Positions 8,076 to 15,975 of a stretch of DNA of 64,000 bases are shown here, one piece after another. Below the pieces are notes generated by a model, which was given only the letters and a program-made list of their open reading frames with translations, made no database searches and was not told where the DNA came from. This stretch comes from Lachnospiraceae bacterium (GTDB lineage Bacteria; Bacillota; Clostridia; Lachnospirales; Lachnospiraceae). Location of the stretch: the NCBI GenBank assembly GCA_017623675.1, contig JAGAOO010000040.1:1-64000 (forward strand), in the 5' to 3' direction. Made by a program: the position numbers and the translations under genes. The stretch's first letter is position 1; each line of letters opens with the position of its first letter.

Positions 8076-8666
8076 CTAGGATTCCTCCAGTTCCTTCCGC
8101 ATTAACCGCAGTGCCTTCCCCCGATGACTAATGGCATTCTTATCTTCCGGTGACAGTTCCGCACTGGTACAGCCATACTCCGGCAGATAAAAAATCGGAT
8201 CATAACCAAATCCATTAGCACCTGCTTCCTGATATCCTATAATTCCTTCCATTGCTGCTTCCTTCACGATTTCCTTCCCGTCCGGAAATACTGCTGCAAT
8301 GGCACAGACAAAGCGTGCTGTCCGCTGTTCATCCGGCACTCCGGCAAGACGGTCAATAATCATCTGATTCTTAATGGAATATGGTGTATCTTCTCCACCG
8401 AACCGATGGGAGAACACACCCGGTTGCTTGTCCATATAATCCACTTCCAAACCGGAATCATCTGCCAACACTAATTCATGGCAAATCTGATTGATTGCCC
8501 TTGCCTTAATCAAAGCATTTTCCTGAAATGTAGTTCCATTTTCTTCTATCTCAATATCAATACCGGCTTCCTTCATGGAAAGTATTTCATAATCCAGTCC
8601 TTCCATAATTGCTCGAATCTCCCTTAACTTATCCTGATTACCGGTTGCAAAAACCAAACGCTTCAT
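8076..8666 (-). CDS. rdgB: XTP/dITP diphosphatase RdgB/HAM1
   Basis: This house-cleaning enzyme hydrolyses dITP, XTP and ITP to monophosphates. The family signature is plain: TGNQDKLREI at the start, then EIEENGTTFQENALIKA, LADDSGLEVD and the FGYDPIFYLPEYG loop, ending with ISHRGKALRLM. ATG 8666 is preferred because AAAGGAGAT stands just upstream; the longer frame from 8684 overlaps the protease gene and reads through the ribosome-binding site. The product is 196 residues, the normal length. The start of rdgB overlaps the last codon of the upstream C1 protease gene, so the two are translationally linked. Confidence 0.92.
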   Translation of the reverse strand: MKRLVFATGNQDKLREIRAIMEGLDYEILSMKEAGIDIEIEENGTTFQENALIKARAINQICHELVLADDSGLEVDYMDKQPGVFSHRFGGEDTPYSIKNQMIIDRLAGVPDEQRTARFVCAIAAVFPDGKEIVKEAAMEGIIGYQEAGANGFGYDPIFYLPEYGCTSAELSPEDKNAISHRGKALRLMRKELEES

Positions 8667-8670
8667 ATCA

Positions 8671-10368
8671 TTATCTCCTTTCATTTGTAAACGCCTTTAA
8701 GCATAGATTACATTCCTGCTGTTCCTCTGTATTTACCCATTTATTTCCGTAAAGACTAATATATCCTTCTCCATCTGAAATGTCGAATTCCTTCGTCCGT
8801 TCATCCGCATCATACTCAATTGCAACGGGATGAATGGAACCCGGGGTCCGGATATACACCACCACTGCGAATTTCTCATTATCCGGCAGGCTTACCGGCG
8901 TATCCAACCGTACGGTATAATAACCAGACGATTGAAAAGAACCTTCTGCCACCAGTGTCCTGTCGTTCAAATCCTCCGAATCTTCAAAGTCCTTTACCAC
9001 AAAGACCTGATAACTGGTATCCACATCCGTAGCATAAAAAGAAACTGCTGCCAATTCTTCATTCTCTCCCGCTTTATAGACATTGGCAAAATATGCAGAT
9101 TCCCGTTCATAACCAAGCTGACCCGTCCAGCCAAGCAAATCTGACTGATAGATATTATCAAAATTATCAACATCACCCAGCTTTGAATACACAACATTGG
9201 TGGTTCCAATATTAGCATCTTCGTAAGAAACATAGAAATATCCTTCCTCACCGAAGGCAGTCCCCCAACTATTCTTACAGATAAATGCTCCATCATTTTC
9301 CGGCTGTATGGTGAAATATTCCTTTGGAAAATTATCATCCCAACCTACAATGATAATATCATGATTACACGGTTGCTCCACATTATAGTAATAAGTTGCC
9401 CGTTCCCGGTTATAATACATGGACCAGCTATCCGCAGTGGTCATCTGAGTATATATAGAAGTTTCAACCGCTCCGTATTTATAAACGGCTTCCTTAATCG
9501 CCGTATAGTCCTTGGATTCAAGAATCAATGCTTCCTCTAAATGCTTTCTGGCCTCCAGTGTTTCATCGGTTTCTCCGTCTCCATACGGGTCATCGGATTC
9601 ATACACCGGCCCCTGCCAGCTTGCCAGATAGGCAATCGCCATCGTATATTCGCCACCTTCATTTTGCCCAAGGCTAAAACTGTTACACAGACTCATATGA
9701 TCCGGTGAGAATACCAATTGCTCCTTCGGCGTTAATGTGGTTTCCAATGCCGCCAGCGAAGCAAATGCCCAACAGGTTCCGTATAATCCCTGATCCCGCA
9801 CCGGCGACACCCTGTCTAACTCCCGCATATCATATCGCGCCGGAAGCTGTACTTCTTCTGCAATCTGTAACAATGTAACAGATGCCTCTTTGAAATCCAT
9901 CGAAAATTCATAATTAATATATGGTGCAATATCTCCCAAAGGGACATACAATTTATCATCTATCTTCTGCACCTTATCCGACAATTCCACTGATGTTTCA
10001 TTAATCTTAGCGGATGCACTGTTGATATATAAGCTGATAGAGTTAGCACCCTTTTCAATCAAAATATTTCCATTGTCATACAACTGAGTAGAACAATTAA
10101 AGGTATCTGTCAACTGGGAAACAGGAAACATCAAGCTTCCTTTCGCGCTTAAAAACGGCTTTTCCTCCACAAAAGACAGTTCTTCCTCTTCAATCGAAAC
10201 CGTGATGCCTTTACGATTATTCATATCTGCCAAATCACTTAAGAACTGTTCAGAATAAGTCTTGGCATCCTCACATTGCTTTACCTGTACATCCGTATGG
10301 GATGAAAGTGCCAATACTATAAAAACCGCACATATAATTACTATTATTGCACTTATCAGTTTTTTCAA
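8671..10368 (-). CDS. Secreted C1A (papain-like) cysteine protease with copper-amine-oxidase-N-like domain
   Basis: 565 residues. The N-terminus is a signal peptide or anchor (KKLISAIIVIICAVFIVLAL). Residues about 70-165 resemble the N-terminal domain of copper amine oxidases (ISLYINSASAKINETSVEL and KLYVPLGDIAPYINYEF), a common stalk in Clostridia. The peptidase follows: catalytic Cys in QGLYGTCWAFA near 197, His in HDIIIVGWDD near 338, Asn in CKNSWGTAFGEEGY near 364. The last 150 residues form a beta-rich domain of the lectin-like kind found after clostridial C1 proteases. It probably digests protein or peptide at the cell surface. It is the first gene of a run with rdgB and yfcE; the link is probably positional rather than functional. 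Confidence 0.85.
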   Translation of the reverse strand: MKKLISAIIVIICAVFIVLALSSHTDVQVKQCEDAKTYSEQFLSDLADMNNRKGITVSIEEEELSFVEEKPFLSAKGSLMFPVSQLTDTFNCSTQLYDNGNILIEKGANSISLYINSASAKINETSVELSDKVQKIDDKLYVPLGDIAPYINYEFSMDFKEASVTLLQIAEEVQLPARYDMRELDRVSPVRDQGLYGTCWAFASLAALETTLTPKEQLVFSPDHMSLCNSFSLGQNEGGEYTMAIAYLASWQGPVYESDDPYGDGETDETLEARKHLEEALILESKDYTAIKEAVYKYGAVETSIYTQMTTADSWSMYYNRERATYYYNVEQPCNHDIIIVGWDDNFPKEYFTIQPENDGAFICKNSWGTAFGEEGYFYVSYEDANIGTTNVVYSKLGDVDNFDNIYQSDLLGWTGQLGYERESAYFANVYKAGENEELAAVSFYATDVDTSYQVFVVKDFEDSEDLNDRTLVAEGSFQSSGYYTVRLDTPVSLPDNEKFAVVVYIRTPGSIHPVAIEYDADERTKEFDISDGEGYISLYGNKWVNTEEQQECNLCLKAFTNERR

Positions 10369-10385
10369 AATGTATTCTCCTTTTT

Positions 10386-11543
10386 CTACTGTATATCATT
10401 TCTCGGCTGTTTTGGGGGTCTTGGCCCCATATACTGATAAAAATATGCCTTTATCATACCATTATAAATCTTACGATTCTTATCCGCCTTTTTTCCAAGA
10501 TACTTTTCTGCCTCATCATAGGAGGTAATAATGTACTTAGACCATGTATCCAGCTTATCAAAGCTTCTTGCAATCATCCGGTATAAATCCGGCAGTTCTT
10601 CCTTATCTTCCAGTCGTTCTCCATAAGGCGGATTGGTAATAATAAAACCGTACTTTTTTGGATGACTTAATTCCGCCACACTTCTCTGTTGAAAATGAAT
10701 ATGCTGTTCCACACCTGCAGCCTTCGCATTCTCCATGGCACATTTTACAATGCTGTTATCAATATCATAGCCCTGAATATTCATTTTTACATCCCGCAGA
10801 ATCATGTCCTCTGCTTCTTCTACCGCCTCCAGCCAGTTTTGCTGTGGCACCAGATTCTTCCACTTCTGGGCAGTAAATGTTCGATTCATGCCCGGTGCAA
10901 TTCTTGCCCCAATCATTGCTGCCTCAATTGGAAATGTACCGCTTCCGCAAAAAGGGTCTACTAGAATTCGGTCTTTATTCCAAGGTGTCAGCATGATTAA
11001 CGCAGAAGCAAGAGTTTCAGAAATCGGTGCTTTTCCAACTAATTGCCGATATCCTCTCTTGTGAAGGGAAACTCCCGATGCATCTATCCCAATACTAACC
11101 ATATCCTTGTTAATAAACACACGAATCGGGTATTCGGCTCCGGTTTCTTCAAACCAATTCACATGGTAAACCGTCTTTAATTTTTCAACTATTGCCTTCT
11201 TTACAATGGATTGAATATCAGAACCACTGAACAAAGCACTATTTTTTGTAGACGCCTTAGATACCCAGAATTTTCCATCCTGTGGAATATATTCCTGCCA
11301 CGGCAATGCCTTGGTTCCTTCAAATAACTGGTCAAATGTCTTTGCAGGAAAGCTTCCTACCTTTACCATAATCCGCTCTGCTGTCCGAATAAATACATTT
11401 GCTCTGGCAATTGCCATTTCGTCACCAAAAAATGTAATTCGTCCATCCTCAACTTGTACAATTTCATATCCTAAATCGGTTATTTCCCGCTTCAAAACGG
11501 ATTCCAGTCCAAAATGACAAGGTGCGATTAATTCTATCTTCAT
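10386..11543 (-). CDS. ypsC: THUMP-domain rRNA guanine-N2 methyltransferase (YpsC/RlmL-N-like)
   Basis: 385 residues. The N-terminal 160 residues are a THUMP-type RNA-binding domain (ELIAPCHFGLESVLKREI). A Rossmann methylase follows with VDPFCGSGTFPIEAA near residue 196 and the catalytic NPPYGERL near 301. This is the arrangement of YpsC and of the RlmL part of RlmKL, which makes m2G in 23S rRNA. The start ATG 11543 has the expected N-terminus KIELIAPCHFGLE of the family. It is followed 18 bases later by the C1 protease. The exact target nucleotide in this lineage is inferred from the family. Confidence 0.88.
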   Translation of the reverse strand: MKIELIAPCHFGLESVLKREITDLGYEIVQVEDGRITFFGDEMAIARANVFIRTAERIMVKVGSFPAKTFDQLFEGTKALPWQEYIPQDGKFWVSKASTKNSALFSGSDIQSIVKKAIVEKLKTVYHVNWFEETGAEYPIRVFINKDMVSIGIDASGVSLHKRGYRQLVGKAPISETLASALIMLTPWNKDRILVDPFCGSGTFPIEAAMIGARIAPGMNRTFTAQKWKNLVPQQNWLEAVEEAEDMILRDVKMNIQGYDIDNSIVKCAMENAKAAGVEQHIHFQQRSVAELSHPKKYGFIITNPPYGERLEDKEELPDLYRMIARSFDKLDTWSKYIITSYDEAEKYLGKKADKNRKIYNGMIKAYFYQYMGPRPPKQPRNDIQ

Positions 11544-11651
11544 TCTAATTCTCCAACATTTCTTTATGGTCTGAAATACTGCTGTTTCGCGAATATCTTA
11601 TCGCCTAGTACCTCTAGCTTATTGTACGTTTCCCGTTACAAACTGTCAACT

Positions 11652-11685
11652 CAAAAACGCAACAAGCCGGCATTACTGCCGGCTT
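11652..11685 (-). terminator. intrinsic terminator whose loop contains the rhodanese stop codon
   Basis: AAGCCGGCA (11664-11672) pairs with TGCCGGCTT (11677-11685). On the minus strand the stem is followed by GTTGCGTTTTTG. The four-base loop overlaps the TAA stop (11675-11673) of the rhodanese gene, so the stem begins inside its last codons. Confidence 0.8.
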
Positions 11686-11990
11686 ACTGTTAATTCCTTA
11701 TCATATTGTTGAATTCCACCAACTGCATTCATTGTTCTATATCCATACCCAGCCAGAATACGGGCTGCTTTCAAACTGTTTGCACCACTATCACAATAAA
11801 GAATCAAGGTTCTCCCTCTTGGGAAATTCACCCTTCCGTTCTGAATCTCTGTCAACGGCACATTTATCGCCATGGGAATATGTCCCTGCCAGAATTCCTC
11901 TCGGTTTCTCACATCTATGATAATCGCATTTTCAGCAACTGCCTTCTGAATAATATGGCGGATATTAATGTTCTCGATGGTTGGTCTCAT
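11673..11990 (-). CDS. Single-domain rhodanese-like protein
   Basis: 105 residues forming one rhodanese fold. It has AIIIDVRNREEFWQGHI near residues 22-38, INVPLTEI near 44 and the active-site loop LILYCDSGANSLKAARIL with the catalytic Cys near residue 69. Such proteins carry sulphur as a persulphide or act in redox sensing; the substrate cannot be told. No signal peptide is visible. It ends in its own terminator and starts about 65 bases from the end of a small Asn/Ser-rich gene read in the same direction. Confidence 0.85.
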   Translation of the reverse strand: MRPTIENINIRHIIQKAVAENAIIIDVRNREEFWQGHIPMAINVPLTEIQNGRVNFPRGRTLILYCDSGANSLKAARILAGYGYRTMNAVGGIQQYDKELTVSRQ

Positions 11991-12055
11991 ACAATCACCA
12001 CCAAAATGCTCCTTATACTCTATGGTATTCGGAGCATTTCATAGGTGTGCGTGTT

Positions 12056-12214
12056 CTATTCGTAATCGTTGGTTGACTGACTACTGTTAGATGTCTTATT
12101 GCTGCTCTTGTTGTTTGCATTTGAAGCCTTGTTAGAAGACTTATTGTTTGCATTATTTGCATTGTTTGTTGAATTCTTGCTGTTTGCATCGTTTGAATAA
12201 TTGTTGTTAGACAT
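12056..12214 (-). CDS. small Asn/Ser-rich low-complexity protein (52 aa)
   Basis: ATG at 12214 stands eight bases after a perfect GGAGG and opens a 52-codon frame ending at TAG 12056. The product is almost entirely Asn, Ser, Ala and Lys (MSNNNYSNDANS, later NNANNKSSNKASN) and ends QSTNDYE. An ATG two codons earlier is too close to the GGAGG. The strong ribosome-binding site and the biased composition argue for a real gene, but I do not recognise a family. Low-complexity Asn-rich peptides of this size occur among spore-associated proteins of Clostridia; that is a guess. Confidence 0.6.
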   Translation of the reverse strand: MSNNNYSNDANSKNSTNNANNANNKSSNKASNANNKSSNKTSNSSQSTNDYE

Positions 12215-12330
12215 GTCCATGTCCTCCTTTTTTAATGTAGTGCAACTTTCATGTTACATACACATTATTCTCCATACAGCTATTATTTATTCATATATTC
12301 TTTTGTTTTTTCTGTCTCTGCTAGTTTTTC

Positions 12331-12379
12331 CTGTTTCTGTTGTGTTTTGTCTGTTTCTGTTGTGTTTTGTCTGTTTCTG
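12331..12379. repeat. 20-bp tandem repeat, 2.45 copies
   Basis: CTGTTTCTGTTGTGTTTTGT occurs at 12331-12350 and 12351-12370, with a partial third copy to 12379. It lies in the 231-bp gap between the divergent small protein and lipoprotein genes, just upstream of the lipoprotein promoter. Confidence 0.85.
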
Positions 12380-12395
12380 CAATACCCATTGAAAA

Positions 12396-12425
12396 TTGTA
12401 GAAGTTTGTGTCAAAATTGTATAAT
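12396..12425 (+). promoter_or_regulatory. candidate sigma-A promoter for the lipoprotein gene
   Basis: TATAAT at 12420-12425 with TTGTAG at 12396-12401, spacer 18. It is followed by AAGGGAG and the ATG at 12446. The -10 is a consensus match; the -35 is weak. Confidence 0.5.
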
Positions 12426-12445
12426 AAAGGTAAGGGAGAAAAATC

Positions 12446-13534
12446 ATGAAAAAAATAATTTCAATTATTATACTGTTCAGCTTAGTAATAACCTGTACTG
12501 CTTGTAATATTTTTAGCAGAAATACCCATTCAAATCAAACCGGGAATTCCGCTGCCACCCCCATCAGTAGTAATATAAAGCAAGACACGGAACAGACATC
12601 TTCTGAATGGACGGAATATTCTCAGGATTCCATTTCCTACAAAGTAGATTCATCCTGGGTACCATTTTCTGATGAAGAAGGTGTATTCATTACTACTGAT
12701 CAAAAAACAGTCTATATGGTACAGGGAATTTCTCCATTGGGTTCATATACGCCGGATGAATTTTATCAATCTCTTATAAACAGGTATACAAGTCAATACA
12801 ATCTCATCTATTTGGATGCTTCATTAAGCTATTTTACTGCTGATGACAATACCGATTGTGCAATGGCTACCATGAAATTAGAGGAAAATGACGTCTATTA
12901 TCTGATTGACTTGATTATTGCCAAGGATAAAAACATCGTTGTAACGTTTGCCTCACAATGTGCATCAGATGACGATGCCCGTTTAGAGCCTATTCATTCT
13001 GTCAGCCAATCCATCACTTATAATATTGGCAATACGGACTATATAAGTGGCAACACATTTATTAATACGGACGGTTCAGAACTATGTTTGAATTCAGATG
13101 GTACTTTTAACTACTATCGATATGAAGGAGATCACGAAAATCAATATTACACTGGAACCTATGAAGTATATTATGGTCAGCCTGCCATTGATAAAATAGC
13201 CTCAATGACGGAATATGGTCTGACCAAAGAAGAACTAGAAGATACTCTCTCTGCAAATATGAAAGGTTATATTCCAGGCAATAACACCTTGGATTATTTA
13301 TACAGCGATTCTTCCACTGAATACTATCAGGTCTGCAAAGATACTTTTTACTGCTTAATATTGCATCATGAAGAATTGGTAAACTCGCCTGATGATCGCT
13401 CGCCACTGAGTCATAGCACTTTGTATTTTGGCTTCTATATTCCCGAATTACAAATGGCAGATATGTTGAATGCAAATTCGGCTACTCAATTTCAGTTCAC
13501 ATTAAAAACAAATACACCTAGTCCTAAAAAGTAA
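12446..13534 (+). CDS. Lipoprotein of unknown function
   Basis: 362 residues. The signal sequence KKIISIIILFSLVITCTAC ends in a lipobox with Cys20, so the protein should be anchored to the outside of the membrane. A Ser/Thr/Asn-rich linker follows, then a domain beginning SEWTEYSQDSISYKVDSSW that resembles the PsbP-like or stress-protein type of short lipoprotein modules. A second half (NTFINTDGSELCLNSDGTF) resembles beta-rich domains in Lachnospiraceae lipoproteins. I do not recognise a function. It is one of the few plus-strand genes here and is followed at once by a strong terminator, so it is monocistronic. Confidence 0.75.
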   Translation: MKKIISIIILFSLVITCTACNIFSRNTHSNQTGNSAATPISSNIKQDTEQTSSEWTEYSQDSISYKVDSSWVPFSDEEGVFITTDQKTVYMVQGISPLGSYTPDEFYQSLINRYTSQYNLIYLDASLSYFTADDNTDCAMATMKLEENDVYYLIDLIIAKDKNIVVTFASQCASDDDARLEPIHSVSQSITYNIGNTDYISGNTFINTDGSELCLNSDGTFNYYRYEGDHENQYYTGTYEVYYGQPAIDKIASMTEYGLTKEELEDTLSANMKGYIPGNNTLDYLYSDSSTEYYQVCKDTFYCLILHHEELVNSPDDRSPLSHSTLYFGFYIPELQMADMLNANSATQFQFTLKTNTPSPKK

Positions 13535-13537
13535 CGA

Positions 13538-13582
13538 AAAAGCTGTCGCGCAAGGTTGTTGATTGTGCGACAGCTTTTACTC
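13538..13582 (+). terminator. intrinsic terminator of lipoprotein gene
   Basis: AAAAGCTGTCGC (13538-13549) pairs perfectly with GCGACAGCTTTT (13567-13578), four bases after the stop codon. The stem flanks are A- and T-rich, so it could work in both directions. Confidence 0.85.
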
Positions 13583-13596
13583 TGCAAATGGAAGCT

Positions 13597-13806
13597 CTAT
13601 ACTTTTGTTAATACCTTTTTATAGTATTTATGTGCTCCACAATGAGGACATACTAATTTATGCTTTGTAATAGTATGAGGACCCATAACATTAGACTTCA
13701 TATCAGGAACAAATCTATTCTTCTGATAATCCTTCTCAGAAACTCTTTCTCCAGATAGAAGTTCATTATTTTTCAGAATGTTACTTTTGCGTATATCCTT
13801 TTCATT
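13597..13806 (-). pseudogene. orphan zinc-ribbon C-terminal fragment without a start codon
   Basis: The frame is open from a stop at 13809 to TAG 13599-13597 and codes 69 residues with protein-like composition. It includes ELLSGERVSEKDYQKNRF and a CPHC pair within KHKLVCPHCGAHKYYKK. No ATG, GTG or TTG lies at a sensible place; the first ATG is at codon 36. The C-x2-C pair is single, so a zinc site would need a partner. It reads like the C-terminal end of a larger protein left behind by rearrangement, directly 3' (minus strand) of the structured block 13821-14119. I cannot name the family. Confidence 0.35.
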
Positions 13807-13820
13807 TTAATTTCACACCC

Positions 13821-14119
13821 ACGGAACGTAGAAGATGGTGAATTTGTGCGGATTCTACGCTCCGTAGATAAAGTGGATAAATTTCGGTTTAGGCATGAGC
13901 CATGCGTGATAAAGTTGAATTGGCTGCTGGGAGCTTGCTCACAAGCAGACATATTCATACTTTGTCACATAGGGCGAAACTTGTCGCAAGGAGGGACCCA
14001 CGGAGTGGGAGGATTCCTTACGACCTACGTGCACATCAGTGCACTACCCGTTACGCACGAAGTGCGTAATGCCCTGCGACCGAGCCGAAACGTAGTGAAG
14101 GCGAGGTACGCATGGCTCA
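13821..14119. ncRNA. dense hairpin block, candidate structured RNA or repeat element
   Basis: Within 300 bp there are at least six inverted repeats. ACGGAACGTAGAA (13821) pairs with TTCTACGCTCCGT (13853), one mismatch. TGAGCCATGCGT (13896) pairs with ACGCATGGCTCA (14108), closing the block. CTGCT/AGCAG and GCTTG/CAAGC lie near 13924-13948. GTCG-AAGGA pairs with TCCTT-CGAC around CCCAC-GGA-GTGGG (13983-14024). GTGCAC-ATCA-GTGCAC sits at 14029-14044, and TTACGCAC-GAA-GTGCGTAA at 14051-14069. The block is GC-richer than its surroundings. No ribosome-binding site or family resemblance supports the long frames across it. I could not match it to a known RNA class. Strand is undecided. Confidence 0.45.
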
Positions 14120-14179
14120 GGCTACTAACGAGCATTCTGCATAAATATATTCTTGATGTAGATCCGCTCAATTATCAAA

Positions 14180-14441
14180 TACCCACTAATCTTCACATTT
14201 TCGTACATTTAGTGAGTAATTCCCCTGTTTTTCTTTTCTTACAGGTACGCATTTACCTACTAGACGCTTTCATAATGTATAACTAGTAGGTAAATTATAA
14301 AGAAACTCTTCTCATTGTAAGCATTTTTACCCACTAAACATGCTTACTAAACTGATTTAGTGGGTATTTCACTTGCAATCAGATAAAATTGCAAGTCATT
14401 TTACCTACCGAACCAATGATAACGAATCATCTGGTAGGTAA
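14180..14441. repeat. run of five palindromes of two alternating motif types
   Basis: Hairpin A: TACCCACTAA 14180-14189 with TTAGTGAGTA 14210-14219 (one mismatch). B: TTTACCTACTAG 14252-14263 with CTAGTAGGTAAA 14283-14294 (perfect). C: TACCCACTAAA 14328-14338 with TTTAGTGGGTA 14356-14366 (perfect). D: ACTTGCAAT 14371-14379 with ATTGCAAGT 14388-14396 (perfect). E: TTACCTACC 14401-14409 with GGTAGGTAA 14433-14441, containing a second stem ATGAT/ATCAT. A and C share one core, B and E another. E overlaps the last codons of the GNAT gene. This looks like an extragenic palindrome cluster. Confidence 0.75.
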
Positions 14442-14896
14442 GTGTGAGAAAGCTTCATTATATCAACACATATCCAGTCATGATTAGCCAGTTCCTTGCA
14501 ACGAAAGTCATAATCTATGTAACCTCGTTTTAAATACATTTTCTTTCCGGATAATGATGCGTGCAATTCTATTTCTGAATATTGTCTAAATATTTCTTGT
14601 TCCGCAAAATCCATAAGGGCAGTACCATACCCCTTATGCTGATGAGCGGGCAATATAAACAAACGACTAATTTCTGTTTTATTGATGGTAATTGTTCCTA
14701 CACAGTCATTATCACAAATTGCCAGATATGTGTTAGAGTTTTTTATATCCGTCTGAATATTATCAATACTGTGAAGTTCCAAGAAAAAATTCACTACTCC
14801 ACTGGGATAATAATGTGGATATATCTCACGTATTGTTTGATGTGTAATATCTCTGACCGTTTCTAAATCATTGCCGGTTGCCAATTTGATTTCCAT
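14405..14896 (-). CDS. GNAT-family N-acetyltransferase
   Basis: 163 residues from ATG 14896. The acetyl-CoA site is visible as SRLFILPAHQHKGYGTALM (R/Q-x2-G-x-G/A) around residue 90, followed by IELHASLSGKKMYLKRGY, the typical last strand and helix. The longer frame from 14932 adds only MITRDLWRRSEK and lacks a ribosome-binding site. It would acetylate an amine; the substrate is unknown. The last 13 codons (HTYLPDDSLSLVR) lie in palindrome E, so the C-terminus may have been replaced by repeat sequence. Confidence 0.8.
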   Translation of the reverse strand: MEIKLATGNDLETVRDITHQTIREIYPHYYPSGVVNFFLELHSIDNIQTDIKNSNTYLAICDNDCVGTITINKTEISRLFILPAHQHKGYGTALMDFAEQEIFRQYSEIELHASLSGKKMYLKRGYIDYDFRCKELANHDWICVDIMKLSHTYLPDDSLSLVR

Positions 14897-14977
14897 TTTC
14901 TCGCTTCGCCTCCACAAGTCCCTTGTAATCAAAATAATTCGTATCTACCATATGATGTACCCTACATTAATCCTTAT

Positions 14978-15244
14978 TTATCTTACCCTGAAGCTTCTTT
15001 CTTCCTCGTCAAGGGCAAGTTTCTTCATATCCATATCCTGAATATCAATATAGCGGTCTTGCTGCAAAGTCTGAATCAAACGGTCAATCATATCCTCTTC
15101 TCCTTGTATCTCCATCCTGACGGTTCCATCATACTCGTTATGAACAAAACCCGTCAGTCCAAGTGCTTCTGCCATGTACCCTGCTTTGTATTGAAATCCA
15201 ACACCCTGTACGCGTCCGTAAAATTTAATCTGTTTTCGAATCAT
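14978..15244 (-). CDS. acyP: Acylphosphatase
   Basis: 88 residues with both acylphosphatase motifs: KFYGRVQGVGFQYKA, carrying the catalytic Arg and phosphate loop, and TGFVHNEYDGTVRMEIQG, carrying the catalytic Asn. It hydrolyses carboxyl-phosphate bonds such as acetyl phosphate. ATG 15244 is chosen because it matches the family start; the gene then overlaps the end of the upstream membrane-protein gene by 20 bases. A second acylphosphatase gene lies at 58909-59181, so the window holds two paralogues of differing sequence. Confidence 0.9.
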   Translation of the reverse strand: MIRKQIKFYGRVQGVGFQYKAGYMAEALGLTGFVHNEYDGTVRMEIQGEEDMIDRLIQTLQQDRYIDIQDMDMKKLALDEEERSFRVR

Positions 15245-15911
15245 TTTGTATGTCTTCCTCCAATTCATCCAAAAACGCCTTATACTTTTCTATCGGTGTA
15301 TCATAACAAAACGGGCTTGTCTGATCCAGCCATCTGTCGCTGATATTTCTTCCCTCAATCTGATAAGCAAGAGAACTTCCCTCAACCTCAAACGCTCCAC
15401 AACCATCATCAGATTGATATAACTCATTAAATCGGATAACCATGTTCTGGAGTTTTTGTGCTGTTGAATCCGTATTCTCCAACACAAGACATGGATTCCA
15501 AGATGATTCCATATCTTCACATTTATCTTCATTGTTTATTACAAGCTGTTCCTGCTTTATACAATAAACCAATGCTTTTTGTGCATAATTATCCCGATAA
15601 ATCCAATCTCCACTCTCCAGTGGATATGCATATGCCAAAAAACGAATTTCCTCATTTTCTTTATCTTGTAATATCACTGCCGGACACTTTAATTCACGTT
15701 GTGCCTCCACTTCTCCGTCTGTATGACTGATATAAGTAAATTCCTCCACGATTTCAAAATCTCTTTTATAGTCCTCTTCCATACAAGCTAATATCTGACT
15801 GCTGTCAGGTCTGCTTATCCAAACGCAAACACATATCATCAACAAAATGATAATAGCAACAATCATAATTATGACCACACTTATTCCCCATTTTGATTTT
15901 TCAGATTTCAC
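15225..15911 (-). CDS. Membrane-anchored extracytoplasmic protein of unknown function
   Basis: 228 residues. One N-terminal membrane segment (ISVVIIMIVAIIILLMICVCVW, residues about 9-31) is followed by a soluble acidic domain that should face outward. No lipobox is apparent. The soluble part includes ILACMEEDYKRDFEIVEEF and repeated short acidic stretches, which resembles uncharacterised Lachnospiraceae proteins encoded beside similar genes. It overlaps acyP downstream. The function cannot be stated. Confidence 0.65.
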   Translation of the reverse strand: MKSEKSKWGISVVIIMIVAIIILLMICVCVWISRPDSSQILACMEEDYKRDFEIVEEFTYISHTDGEVEAQRELKCPAVILQDKENEEIRFLAYAYPLESGDWIYRDNYAQKALVYCIKQEQLVINNEDKCEDMESSWNPCLVLENTDSTAQKLQNMVIRFNELYQSDDGCGAFEVEGSSLAYQIEGRNISDRWLDQTSPFCYDTPIEKYKAFLDELEEDIQNDSKTD

Positions 15912-15975
15912 AATCTACCACTCCTTTATTTTTGTCGCTCGTCATCTATACCTTCTTGTAAAGATGCTTTCCATT

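Noticed and set aside
13821..14119. Identity as a group II intron, ROOL or GOLLD RNA
   Set aside because: No domain V-like element, no reverse transcriptase and no matching length were seen; class remains open.
13846..14286. Plus-strand frame of 146 codons across the structured block
   Set aside because: It reads through the hairpins and has no ribosome-binding site; the sequence is shaped by base pairing, not by codons.
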